NCBI GenBank assembly: GCA_024500155.1
Contig: CM044877.1
Location: 22,524,001 to 22,588,000, forward strand
DNA from: Chenopodium formosanum
Lineage: Eukaryota; Streptophyta; Magnoliopsida; Caryophyllales; Amaranthaceae
DNA length: 64,000 nucleotides
Direction of reading: 5' to 3'
Shown: in pieces, positions 25,302 through 35,650 of the stretch
How positions within the stretch are numbered: position 1 is the stretch's first letter
Layout: the number at the start of each line of letters is the position of its first letter
Made by a program: the position numbers and the translations under genes
Notes under the pieces: generated by a model
Databases searched by the model: none
Told to the model about the DNA's origin: nothing
What the model saw: the letters and a program-made list of their open reading frames with translations, nothing else

Positions 25302-27297
25302 GGAAAAATTAGAAATAATAATCCCAACTTTCACAGTTTTGTTTCAATAATCTCAACTTTGGATTATTTCAGAATAATCTGAACTTTGGGGACTGTTATT
25401 ATTCTTCAATCGATAACCGGTTAACAAAAGTTAATGACCTATTGTATCAGGTCACTTGACACTTGACACATGTCAAGTTTCGATTGGTCCAAATTTTTTT
25501 AAAAAAAAAAAATCAGAAAAACCTAGCCAGCTTCCCCTCCCCCACCGTCCCACCCTAACCTCCACCACCACAGAAAGCTCGTCGCCTCTCCATCGGTGGA
25601 CCACCGTTCTTCCCTCTGCTGTTGTTCCCTCGCTGTTTTCTCCCTTCCTTGAAATCACCTCCAATCCCCCTACACAACCACCAAAGAAATCCCTTTCCCA
25701 CTCCCGGAAAACCCAAACAGTCCTCCCCCACCCCGAAACCCTAGCTACTAGGGTTTTTGATGGTGGGGGGGAGGGGTTATTGGGGATTTTTGAGAGTGGG
25801 GCTAGTGGTTTTTAGATATTTTGAGTGGGGTTGGTGGTTTTGAGGGATTTTCGAGAGTGGGGTTGGTGGTTTTTGGGGTTTTCAGGAGTGGGGCTGCTTG
25901 TTTTTGGGGTTTGGCTTGTGGTGTGGGAGTTTAGGGGAAGGGGATGGTGGTTTAGAAGGTAGCGACTGGAGCAGCGACTCTAGTGGTGGGGGAGGGCCGG
26001 CGGTCCGACTAGAGAGGTGGCTGGCTGGCGGGTTGCAAGATCTTTTGGGGTGGTTCATGGTATAAAAACAAGGCTGCGACGTCTTGGTTGGGCTGTTTTG
26101 TAAAGGAAATTCAATTGACTGAACCGAGATTGTCCGCATCAACAAGGGGTATTAAAAAACCCCGCGATTTTGTCCGAATCAAACATTTCAACCCTAAATC
26201 ACCCCGCATTGAAAGTTACATCTATTATTTCACACAAAAGTTACTTTCTATTCAAAGATATAGTGAAAGATTCCCCCATATCTCCCCACTAATGGCTCAA
26301 ATCTATTATTATGCCCCCATATCACCTCACTAATGGCTCTAATCCTCTACTATCTTGAAATCAAATTTGCATCGAGACAACCGTGACATGGTCCGCGATC
26401 AACGCATCATAAGCGTTCCCGCGACACCGCAACCATTTCCGTGATCGAAATCGAAACCGCATTTTTGAACCATGGGTGGTTGGGATTTTGGCTAATTAAA
26501 ATTAAAACAAATGGCGGACCTTCATGGGGGCCTTCAAGGGCCCGGCCCCTAGTATCGGCCCAAACAAAAAATAGTGTAACCGGATGAATATTAGGCCCAA
26601 AACTGCTTTAACCAAGTAAATACTTTAACCGTGAAAATGTAACTACAAGCTACAACTCCCCATAATTGTCTTCCTACCTACTTTATCTCCTAGGTTTCCT
26701 AGACCTATTTTCTTTTTTAACCTTTTTTTTTTTAAAAAAAAAACCCTAGGTACTAGGAAAGTAGCCCGTAGGAAGTAAAGTAAAACTTAGAAACTATAAT
26801 CAACATCTATTGGCTATTAGGAAATGGGAAGACAACCAGTATTACTTTCCAAATATCAACTACTCTATAAGTAAATTTTAATGCTTTATGTTCATATGTT
26901 GTGCATCCTGTGCTTTTTCTTTGAATTTCTAATTGATGTTTGTAATTTCTAATTTATAAATTTTGAATTTTTTATACCATACATGTTGTTTTGTGTACTT
27001 TTAATATTTGTTTATGAGTTTATATATTGTTAAAAGAGCGACGTATATTACTTTAATTGTTGGTTTGAGAATGAGATTGTGACACTTGTTATTTTAGGGA
27101 TTTTATTTAACTAATTTATAATTTAAAATTCATAGTGATTTTTTAATAGCTTTGATAATATTAATATTGTTTGTTTAAATTACTCAAGTGATATACTACG
27201 TACTTTGTATGTATATGTAATACATTTAGTTTTGCTCGAAAGTTGGGATTATTGAAACAAAGTGTGTGAAAGGTGAGATTATTAATCTAGTTTTTCC
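25302..27297. mobile_element. Non-autonomous MULE, long TIRs, copy B
   Basis: The termini (GGAAAAATTAGAAATAATAA against GGAAAAACTAGATTAATAAT from the right) are diverged TIRs of the copy A family, with the same AATCCCAACTTT blocks. Flanking 9-mers TAAATTGTT (25293-25301) and TAGATTGTT (27298-27306) agree at 8 of 9 positions, an aged Mutator-type duplication. The core is C-rich at 25520-25740 and G-rich at 25750-26060. The right 1.2 kb is AT-rich and longer than in copies A and C, suggesting an internal insertion. No transposase is encoded. Confidence 0.78.
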
Positions 27298-27324
27298 TAG
27301 ATTGTTTGATGATAATTTCTTTTT

Positions 27325-28103
27325 GGAAAAATTGAGTTTATAAATCCCAACTTTGGGCGGTTTACAATGAAAAATCACAACTATGTATTATCCTGTAAAA
27401 ATCTCAACTTTGAAACCCACCTTCTTTTAAAGTTCTCAGATGATCGGTTACCTGAAAAGAAGGTTAACTATTTTTTTTTTTTTTTTTAAAAAAAAAAAAT
27501 GCCTCTTGTCAGAATTTTAGTGGTCCAAAAATTAAAATTAATTGTTTTTTTTTAAAAATCTGATATAATTAAAAAAATAAAATAAATCCAACCCAGCCCC
27601 AATTCCCATCTCGGAAAATGCCCACCCCACCCCGCCGGAAAATCGGCCCTCACCCCCGAAAACCCCTCCCCCACCCTCGAAATCCACCGCTTTCCCTCCC
27701 CCTCACCCTTGCAAAAACCCTCCCACCCTGCCTCCCTAAACCGGAAAACACCCCCTCCCAAAACCCCCACCCTTGAAATCACCCTCTCCCTTCCCTCACC
27801 CCTAAAATCGACCTACCGGGAGGGTTCCCTTGAAATCACCCCCTTCCCTTCCCCTTCCCCTGAAGGGGGAGGGGGGGATTTCAGGGGTGGGGGAAGGGGA
27901 GGGGGGCGATTTCGAGGGTGGAGGTTTTAAGAGGGGGTGTTTTTCGTTTAGGGTTTAGGGTGGGAGGGTTTCGCGAGGTGGGGGGAGGGGCGCCATTTTC
28001 TGGCATCGGGGGAGGGGTTTTCGGGGGTGGGGGCCAATTTTTCGACGGGGGTGGAGTAGGGGTAGGGTGTTTTCCGAGAAAGGGGTGGCAGCTGCTTTTA
28101 TTA

Positions 28104-28198
<95 letters not shown>

Positions 28199-28422
28199 TT
28201 GTTTTTTTGAATTAATTTTTTTTTTGGTTTTTTTTTTTTGAATTTTTTTTTACCAATCCTGTGTTGACGCGTGGATTGTAACTTGAAGTAAAAGGCTTGG
28301 TGACCTATTGGGATCTTTAAAAGAAAATGGGTATCAAAGTTGAGATTTTTGAGGGATAGCAAATAGTTGGGATTTTTCATAGTAAATCGCCCAAAGTTGG
28401 GATTTATAAACTCAATTTTTCG
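27325..28422. mobile_element. Non-autonomous MULE, long TIRs, copy C
   Basis: The ends are near-identical inverted repeats (GAAAAATTGAGTTTATAAAT and its complement at the right), with AATCCCAACTTTGGGCG blocks as in copies A and B. The TIR similarity extends about 100 bp. The flanks are T-rich. A 9-mer TTTCTTTTT precedes the element, and the same 9-mer follows after a one-base offset, so the duplication is plausible but not clean. The core runs C-rich (27590-27850) to G-rich (27860-28090) and then into a TTA microsatellite. Copy C starts only 27 bases after copy B ends. Confidence 0.78.
28107..28198. repeat. (TTA)n microsatellite
   Basis: About 30 uninterrupted TTA units lie inside MULE copy C. 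The long poly-Leu or poly-Ile reading frames across it are artefacts of the repeat. Confidence 0.92.
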
Positions 28423-29038
28423 TTTTCTTTTTTTATTGTTTGTTTATTGGTAAGTTGCAGAATCAATTAAAAGTTTAAGTAGCAAATTAAACGGAGGTTG
28501 CTCTTGACAAATGACTAATTAAAGAACAACAATTGCGATGCATTAAATTAGAGATGGACATGCATTGGGTTGGTACTAAGACCAGTCAAGCATGACATGA
28601 CAAGTTGTGGATCGTGCATGGACATCATGATCAAAATTTGACACTAGTCAGGCACAAGCACAACGAGCCTCTCTGTGTGTCTCCTTTGTTATTTTATTTT
28701 TACCAATTTAGCAAAAAATTTGAAATTATAGATTATGCTTGAGCTCCGTTTATGAAAGACACGTGAATCCGACACGACCCAACTAAAGCTTCTATCCTCA
28801 TGGAGTCCAAGCAAGATAACAAACAACAACGTTAGTTCTTCAAACGACGTCATTTTGTGACTTTCTTTTTGTGTATGCATGAGCTACAAGGAAAATACAA
28901 ATTACGAATGAGAGTGGTAGATTTGAAAATATGTCATAGCATACTCGTGTCCTTCATCTTAACCAATATAACCACCATTGCTCTGATTGATAAAAATTTC
29001 TCGAATTATAGATGTGAAGGGACTGGGTTTTTTCTAAT
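28423..29038. other. Intergenic spacer, nothing recognised
   Basis: AT-rich unique-looking sequence between the MULE copies and the hAT-like element. Only short open frames without motifs are present. Confidence 0.55.
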
Positions 29039-29046
29039 CTAAAGGG

Positions 29047-31098
29047 TAGTGCTGTCAAATATCAAACCGAAATCATTTAACTGTCCGAAACAAACTGACC
29101 CAAATGAGAACCGAACCGATTGAAGACTGTTTTTTTGAAACTGAAACCGACCTGAACCGTATGTGAATGAACCCGAAATCGAACTGATCCGAATAATGTT
29201 ACACCGTATAAGAACCAAACCCGTTAATGAACCGAACCAGTTCTAAACCGAAATGAAATTAAACTAAACCGAAAAAGAACCAAACTGTGTCTAACCCGAA
29301 ACCATTTGAACCGGGATAAAAACCGTTTACACCGAACCATTAACAACCCGCGACCCGTTTGCACCGAACTGTATATAAACCGAACCGTTAATTAACCGAA
29401 CCGCTTGCAAACCGAATCATTTTATGAACCGGACCGCTTATAAACGAATCGGCTACAAACTAGTAAAATCGGTATGGCTAAACTTGAAACAGAACGTGAT
29501 ATGTATTTATAAAATCAATGAGAATTTGTATATAATATGATGCCTATTTATGAAATGATGAAGTCTCGACTTAATATAAAACTTTTGGGAAATTCTACAT
29601 GGTGGCCTCATGGTTTTCATTTTTCTACGTGGAAGACGAAGTTTTTTCCAACTCTCTAAAGTGGCCCCAAGGTTTTGAAGTATTATGCATAGTGCCTATT
29701 TTTTGATTTTTTGGCTAACTTTTTTAGCTTTTGGTTAGCCATAAGTAAAAATAAAATAAAAAAAAATATTTAAAAAGAAAAAAATAAAGAAAACCACCAA
29801 CCACCAGCGAGCCACCCACGGTAGCCGGCGCGCCACCACCCCCTTCCCCCCACCTCACCGCACCCCTCCCCGAAACCACCAGCCGCGTCGCACCACCACC
29901 CCCTACCCACCGGAACCCTTCCCCTCCCTTTCCCGCAGCCGCCTCGCCCCCAAAAACCACCAAACCCAAAAACGCACCACCACCCCCTACCCAAAAACGA
30001 CCACGAATTTGGCCGAAATTGGCCAAAATCGGCCGATTTTGGGGCTCAGTGGCCTTGATCGGCCGATTTCGGCCTTTTAAGGCCAAATTCGTGGTCGTTT
30101 TTGGGTAGGGGGTGGTGGTGCGTTTTTGGGTTTGGTGGTTTTTGGGGGCGAGGCGGCTGCGGGAAAGGGAGGGGAAGGGTTCCGGTGGGTAGGGGGTGGT
30201 GGTGCGACGCGGCTGGTGGTTTCGGGGAGGGGTGCGGTGAGGTGGGGGGAAGGGGGTGGTGGCGCGCCGGCTACCGTGGGTGGCTCGCTGGTGGTTGGTG
30301 GTTTTCTTTATTTTTTTCTTTTTAAATATTTTTTTTTTATTTTATTTTTACTTATGGCTAACCAAAAGCTAAAAAAGTTAGCCAAAAAATCAAAAAATAG
30401 GCACTATGCATAATACTTCAAAACCTTGGGGCCACTTTAGAGAGTTGGAAAAAACTTCGTCTTCCACGTAGAAAAATGAAAACCATGAGGCCACCATGTA
30501 GAATTTCCCAAAACTTTTTAACCAACAAAGGTTAGGAAGTACTATCAAATTTCAAACCAAAACCATTTAACTGCCCGAATCCAAACGAATCGATAACTAA
30601 TCGATTTTTTGAAACTGAAAACCGACTCAAACCGTAATTTAGTAAACGCGAAATGGAACCAATCCGAATAACGTTAAACTGAACAAGAATCGAATCAATT
30701 ATAAATTGAACTGAAAAAGCACCGATCTAGTTATAAACTGAACCGAAAAAGAACTGAACTAGTTATAAATTGAACCGAAAAAGAACCGAACAATTTCTAA
30801 CCCAAAACCATTTATTTCCAACCCGAAACTGTTTGAACCGGGATAAAAACCGTTAACAACGAACCGTTAACAAACCGCGACCCGTCTGCACCGAACCGTT
30901 TACTATCCGGATTGTTTACAACCCGAACCGAATTAATAAAACCGCTCAAGAATAAGCAGAATCGAACTGATACCTATTTATACCGAACTGAAACCGACCC
31001 GCGAGACACTTAAACCGATTTCAAACCGATCCGATTAAATACTGAACCGATTTCAAACCGAATTGAACCCGAACTGTCAAACTGTTTTGACAGTGCTA
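29047..31098. mobile_element. hAT-like non-autonomous element with nested insertion
   Basis: Inverted ends TAGTGCTGTCAAA and TTTGACAGTGCTA are nearly perfect. They are flanked by identical 8-bp duplications CTAAAGGG (29039-29046 and 31099-31106), the length typical of hAT elements. Removing the nested MULE (29587-30509 plus one 9-bp duplication) leaves about 1.12 kb. The filling is dominated by short AACCGAACC-type words. The left and right parts begin with alignable sequence (TGCTGTCAAATATCAAACCG near 29049 and a diverged copy near 30540), so the element may carry an internal direct duplication. No transposase is present. Confidence 0.75.
29587..30509. mobile_element. Fold-back MULE, near-perfect arms of about 428 bp
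   Basis: The left arm 29587-30014 and right arm 30081-30509 are reverse complements. I found only one difference on reading them, a one-base length change in an A/T run of nine versus ten. The loop is 66 bases and rich in GGCCGATTT words. The ends read GGGAAATTCTACATGG and its complement. Perfect 9-bp duplications AAAACTTTT flank the element (29578-29586 and 30510-30518), placing it in the Mutator superfamily. The arms contain a C-rich tract (29793-30000) mirrored as a G-rich tract (30095-30305). It has no transposase. The near identity of the arms implies recent insertion or ongoing arm homogenisation. Confidence 0.92.
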
Positions 31099-31106
31099 CT
31101 AAAGGG

Positions 31107-31438
31107 TCATTTGTTAACCCAAGAGGTTAGTTATTTGGAGCTGAATTTTAACCAGAAATTTGTAGGTAATCCATCAAATGCTTTAAAAAAAATGAGGTCC
31201 CAAGTGGTGAAGAAAAAGGCAAATGTAAGTTCCCAAACATATGCTTAACTCTCATTTTCATTAACTACATTTTAAGCACTAAATTTTTAGAAATAACTTA
31301 CCAATTTAATTTTTAATCTCACTTTCATTGATTATTGCCAAATATAGCCTTATTCCAAGCTAAAATCGATAAGGTAAATTAAAAAATAGCCAATTCAATC
31401 CTATTATTTGGATAATTCAAGTGACTATATTATTAGCT
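31107..31438. other. Short spacer, no gene
   Basis: AT-rich sequence between the hAT-like element and a Stowaway MITE. A 61-codon open frame starts inside the hAT-like element and has no motif. Confidence 0.5.
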
Positions 31439-31439
31439 A

Positions 31440-31530
31440 CTCCCTTCGTCCTTAAATTATATTCCTCTTTCTAGCATTTATTCCTCACATAATAGAGAGA
31501 AAGAGGAATGTAATTTAGGGACGGAGGGAG
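31440..31530. mobile_element. Stowaway MITE
   Basis: The 91-bp element has classic ends CTCCCTTCGTCC and GGACGGAGGGAG, extended by a near-perfect internal palindrome. TA duplications lie at 31438-31439 and 31531-31532. Confidence 0.88.
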
Positions 31531-31532
31531 TA

Positions 31533-32431
31533 CAAAATTAGGTAAATTAGTGTTAATTAAGAGGGAGGTATAATGAGGGGAAGTAATAAGAGTATCATAC
31601 TATAATGAAAATAATTAACAATCCTGGTATAAAATTTAAAACCTACATACGTGTATAGAATTAAGCCAATAAAAAACAAATAAAAAAATTAATTAAGTTA
31701 ATGAAGGAGGCTTAGTGGTTCAATTAATTGATGAGTCAAACAAATAATTAGTTGTTATCTGATCTAAATAATTCCCATATTGCATTAGATTAAGATAATT
31801 GTACTGAATATTAGAGTATAATCTTAGCATATCCTTAATTGAAAACATTTTAGTTGAATGATGCTAACATGGAGACATAGCTCCTCGTGTGAGTGTAATA
31901 CAATTACTTTAGTTAATCAACGCCGGCCTTCCAAATCTCCATTTTGGACCGTATGATTAAACTCTAATTAATTAAAATTAGCTATTGATTTTGTAGGACC
32001 GAGTGTCCTACATCAACTGACAATTGACATGATTATTAGAGTTGATAAATAATAATATTTTTTTATAAATAAAATTAAAAAATAATAATAATTATTATAA
32101 TAATAATTAATACTTCGTAAATAATTAATAATAATAATAATAATCTTTTCCAATCTATAAGAAGAAATATGGTGAAGTGTGTAGGATCTTGTTTGGTTCG
32201 TTAAGATAAGTACATTTAGAATATCAGATTATATTGAATTTGATTATCATATCGGCATTCGGCACACATGCATGTAAAAGGAAAATGGGAAGAATTTTAA
32301 GGATTCGAGGATAAAAAAAAAAAAAAAAAAAAACTTTGATGTGAGACAAAGAATGTAGAGGATTAGTAAGGTAGGTTTAGGCAATAGTGGATACCCAGGT
32401 GGGGCAAAGACAAATTTAATTTAGATATAGG
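31533..32431. other. AT-rich intergenic spacer
   Basis: Contains AAT/ATA microsatellite-like tracts (about 32045-32145) and a 22-base A run near 32312. No gene is recognised. Confidence 0.55.
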
Positions 32432-32816
32432 GATATTAATGAGCCGATGCGAACCTGGAACAAACTCGATTAAAGCTGCACAAGAATTTGAAGCTCATTT
32501 AATATACTAGTCCTACTCAAACAAAGTATTAAGTACTTGGCTCATTTAGGTTCACGAACAATTCGTTCATGGTTTAGGTGTTTGTTTGTATTCATTTATA
32601 CATTTATAAAAGGTTTATTTGTAACTCGGTTAAAGCTTAAGTTCAATTTAAATGATATACTTGCAAGGTAATTTCGAATATCAAAAAACTGTTATACATA
32701 AGGCAAGCTCGAACAAGCAAAATAAAGCTCGGTCGAGCTTGACTCAAGTTCAAGCTTGCGTATTACTTATCAAGCCTAGGCTGAACAAGCTTATCTCGGC
32801 ACGACTCATTGACATC
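32432..32816. repeat. Small inverted-end element rich in AAGCTCGA words
   Basis: The ends are related inverted repeats (GATATTAATGAGCCG and the complement of GATGTCAATGAGTCG). The interior repeats CAAGCTY and GCTCGA words. It is 385 bp and non-coding, of a kind common in plant genomes. No target duplication was resolved, so the superfamily is open. Confidence 0.48.
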
Positions 32817-34012
32817 TAGAAACTGATTGACGCACTTTGAACTTTATCGTAACTTTTGACTATCTTTGTTTTTCTTACTACTCGTATCATATAAAACGTG
32901 GTGTTAATGAGTTCGACGATTATTGAATTTATCCCAATGTATATCATTAAAATAAACATTTTACAATTAACAAATACATAATAAAATAAAAATGATAGTC
33001 ATGATAAAAATCAATGCTTATTGTGCTAATTATTATGGAACGGTTATAGTATTATTTTTAATCAACTCCCATCATTTTCAGTTTATATAGACAAACGGGT
33101 AAAAAGGGGAGAAAACATAGGTATTATACATTGACTCCTCTTACGCAAAAGAAACGGATAATAGTCTTTGTTTTGCACAAAAGAAACTGATGGCACTATT
33201 TTATTTTTAGTGAAAATGTCAAAGAAAATTATCAAATGGTTATAAATTTATTATCAAAAATATCTAAACTTCTAGATAAAATTAGCTAGTCACATTTGTA
33301 GTTACATTAGCACTTTCTATTTCTTCACCAATAGAAAAACACAAGTTTGAACGCTTGCACATTGCACCCTTGTAGCTACAGTCCCTCTGGCGAGACGTAC
33401 AAAATCATTAAATTATACGAAGTAGTATTATGCACCTGGATGAACTAAAAAATTTGACAAATCTAATACAGGTTGCAAATAAACAAAAAAATAACTTTAA
33501 ATAAGTTCGGATAATCTCAGGACTCTTATCTCAATCAGATCGGTTGCACAAGAGATGCCTTGGTGTTACAAGGTACAAGTCAATTGGTGTACGTGTTAAC
33601 ATTAAAAATGAAAAGGTAAAAAAATAATTAAAAATTAACTAAGCATAGCAAGCTCATGTAGTAATTTGTTTATTGAGGAAGAAAAGCCACATGTTCCACA
33701 TGATATTAACCATTATATATAAATTGTGCAAGAGTTTAAGTAAACATTCTGCTGAAGAACTTTTGCCAGAAGATATTTTGTCTTGTAAGATATATATAGA
33801 CTTGTAGAGTTCCTTACTTGTTGATACATAACAATACTCCGTATTATGCAACGGGTTAGTTGAAATTTCAAAGGTAACACCGCATCAACCATGTTAGAAA
33901 TCGTATGATGATCGGAAATAAAATAATTATTCTGTCACGGTGTAGTTGATAGAGTATAAAACATATTTCTGGGCCTCAATCAGTAGTAGTCAATAAATTA
34001 AGGAATTATTGA
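32817..34012. other. Intergenic spacer, nothing recognised
   Basis: AT-rich sequence with short open frames only. No repeats with resolvable ends were seen. Confidence 0.5.
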
Positions 34013-34025
34013 TAGCTAATCAGAT

Positions 34026-34161
34026 TTTTTTTTTTTTTTTGACAACCACAAACTAAAGGAAAAACTAATTGGTAAAGCTAATTAAATCTACTCTACAACG
34101 ATTAGCGATTTTGTGGGCTTTAGCAACTTGTTCCCGGGAGACTTTTTTAGCGATTAACGAT
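34026..34161 (-). mobile_element. Short LINE/SINE-like retroposon, minus orientation
   Basis: The segment begins with a T run followed by GACAACC and lies between 13-bp direct repeats TAGCTAATCAGAT (34013-34025 and 34162-34174). On the - strand its 3' end is GGTTGTC followed by poly(A), again the GTC-A(n) ending. The 136-bp body has no clear tRNA-like A and B boxes, so a 5'-truncated LINE is preferred over a SINE. Confidence 0.55.
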
Positions 34162-34232
34162 TAGCTAATCAGATCTTAAGTTCAATATTACTCGTGTTCA
34201 AATTGCTGTTCTAAGGAATAAGGATGAGGTTT

Positions 34233-34258
34233 TTTTTTTTTTTTTTTTTTTTTGAAAA
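34233..34258 (-). mobile_element. Ultra-short poly(A) insertion, minus orientation
   Basis: A T run ending in GAAAA lies between 13-bp direct repeats AAGGATGAGGTTT (34220-34232 and 34259-34271). Only the tail and about five bases seem to have been inserted. Slippage in the homopolymer cannot explain the duplicated unique sequence by itself. Confidence 0.42.
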
Positions 34259-34271
34259 AAGGATGAGGTTT

Positions 34272-35537
34272 CTTTAGTTCATTTCTATTTAATTGTTGAA
34301 ACTTTGTTCCACATAAAATAGTACAAGTCAATAATAATAATACGAGTAACATTTTATGACATTACTGCAAAAACAAATTAAATTAGTTTGACAATTATTA
34401 TTATTATTATTATTATTATTTTTTTTTTAATTTTTTTTTTAACTCGTGTGCAGTAATCAGTGTCAGTTAACCATCATTGGCTTCTCTTGTCTTATTATAA
34501 AATCTGAATGTGTTAGAGATATCAGAATGATTATTATACTTAATCATTTCTACCATCTTTAACAATCATTACTGATATTATTAGTCAGCTTTTTAAATTT
34601 TTATATCCAATCAGAAAAAGCAAACTGGCCCAATCATAGTTTAGTTTTTAGATTATCTGAACATTGTCTTATATGCCACCAATACTGCATCTTTCATTCT
34701 GTCAAAATGATATAATGTGCATTATATTAATGCATTACTAAACATTACATTCAATAATATCTCAATTAATATTGTGATAATATCATCGGTTGCATGGAAC
34801 CGGATACAGATTAAAAGTACTCACACATTACATAAGAAATGGACATCCGAAAATGGACATGGGTTTATTAGAGTTAAAGTAAAAAAAAGTCTATAATATC
34901 AACAAAATGGTAGTTAATAATTAATTACCTGTCTTAATTCATCCAGCTAATAGATTTTGACAGTTAGAAGTTTCTAAGTATTATGGATTACTGGTAGAAT
35001 AATGGACTTTCCTTTTATTTAAAGTAGTGATTTTATTTACTCTAAGAATATTTTGGCTTGTTCAATGTGTTTTATGAAGGTTCCTCTGATGTCCTGGTCC
35101 TTAGCTGAATTTATCATCATTAACAACTAAAAAGCTTGTCAATTGTCAAAATGTACTTGTATAATGAAATAATTTATAGAGTTCATTCGTTTGCAATAAA
35201 ATATAATTCCACGTCGTTGCAATTCGTAGGATAACATTCTACATTCCCATTTCGCCTCACACCAAATCATACTTGCATTATGAAATAAAGGTCCCTTTTC
35301 GTTGATTGCAATCGTTTAGACTTCGTAATCATACGTGTTTCATTTTTATTTATATTTTATAATATATGCTTAAGGCCTCTAAGCCATCAAAAGGGTTTCT
35401 TTACTTCTATTAATCCTTAATTTAATCTACATTAGCCTGCAATGGCCCCATCAATCATTTTGAGCTTAACTACACAACAAAAGTGTCGTTTTAGTATTAA
35501 CGAAGTCAATCTGCAAGTTGCTGCATTGGCTTTGGAG
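34272..35537. other. Upstream region of first RSL gene
   Basis: AT-rich intergenic DNA with a short ATT microsatellite near 34390-34420. No coding sequence. It probably contains the promoter of the RSL gene that starts at 35651, but apart from the TATA box I could not assign elements with confidence. Confidence 0.45.
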
Positions 35538-35545
35538 TATAAATA
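35538..35545 (+). promoter_or_regulatory. TATA box of first RSL gene
   Basis: TATAAATA lies 106 bases before the first ATG at 35651. This leaves a leader of roughly 75 bases if transcription starts about 30 bases downstream. Confidence 0.6.
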
Positions 35546-35650
35546 TGTCCTTTGATATCTTTGTTTCATTCAAGCTCGAACAAAATCTAGCTTCTCTAAC
35601 ACACTTCTAACACACTTAAGATCAATTAAGTATAAAAAAACATTAAAACA

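Noticed and set aside
25456..26333. Pro/Ser-rich and other frames on both strands
   Set aside because: They lie in the core of MULE copy B. Low-complexity composition explains them.
27918..28380. Long poly-Leu and poly-Ile frames
   Set aside because: They are translations of the TTA microsatellite inside MULE copy C, not genes.
29724..30413. Identical 74-codon Gly/Trp-rich frames on both strands around 29770-29994 and 30101-30325
   Set aside because: They are the same sequence read in the two arms of the fold-back element. Composition is driven by GGTGG-type repeats and no protein family is suggested.
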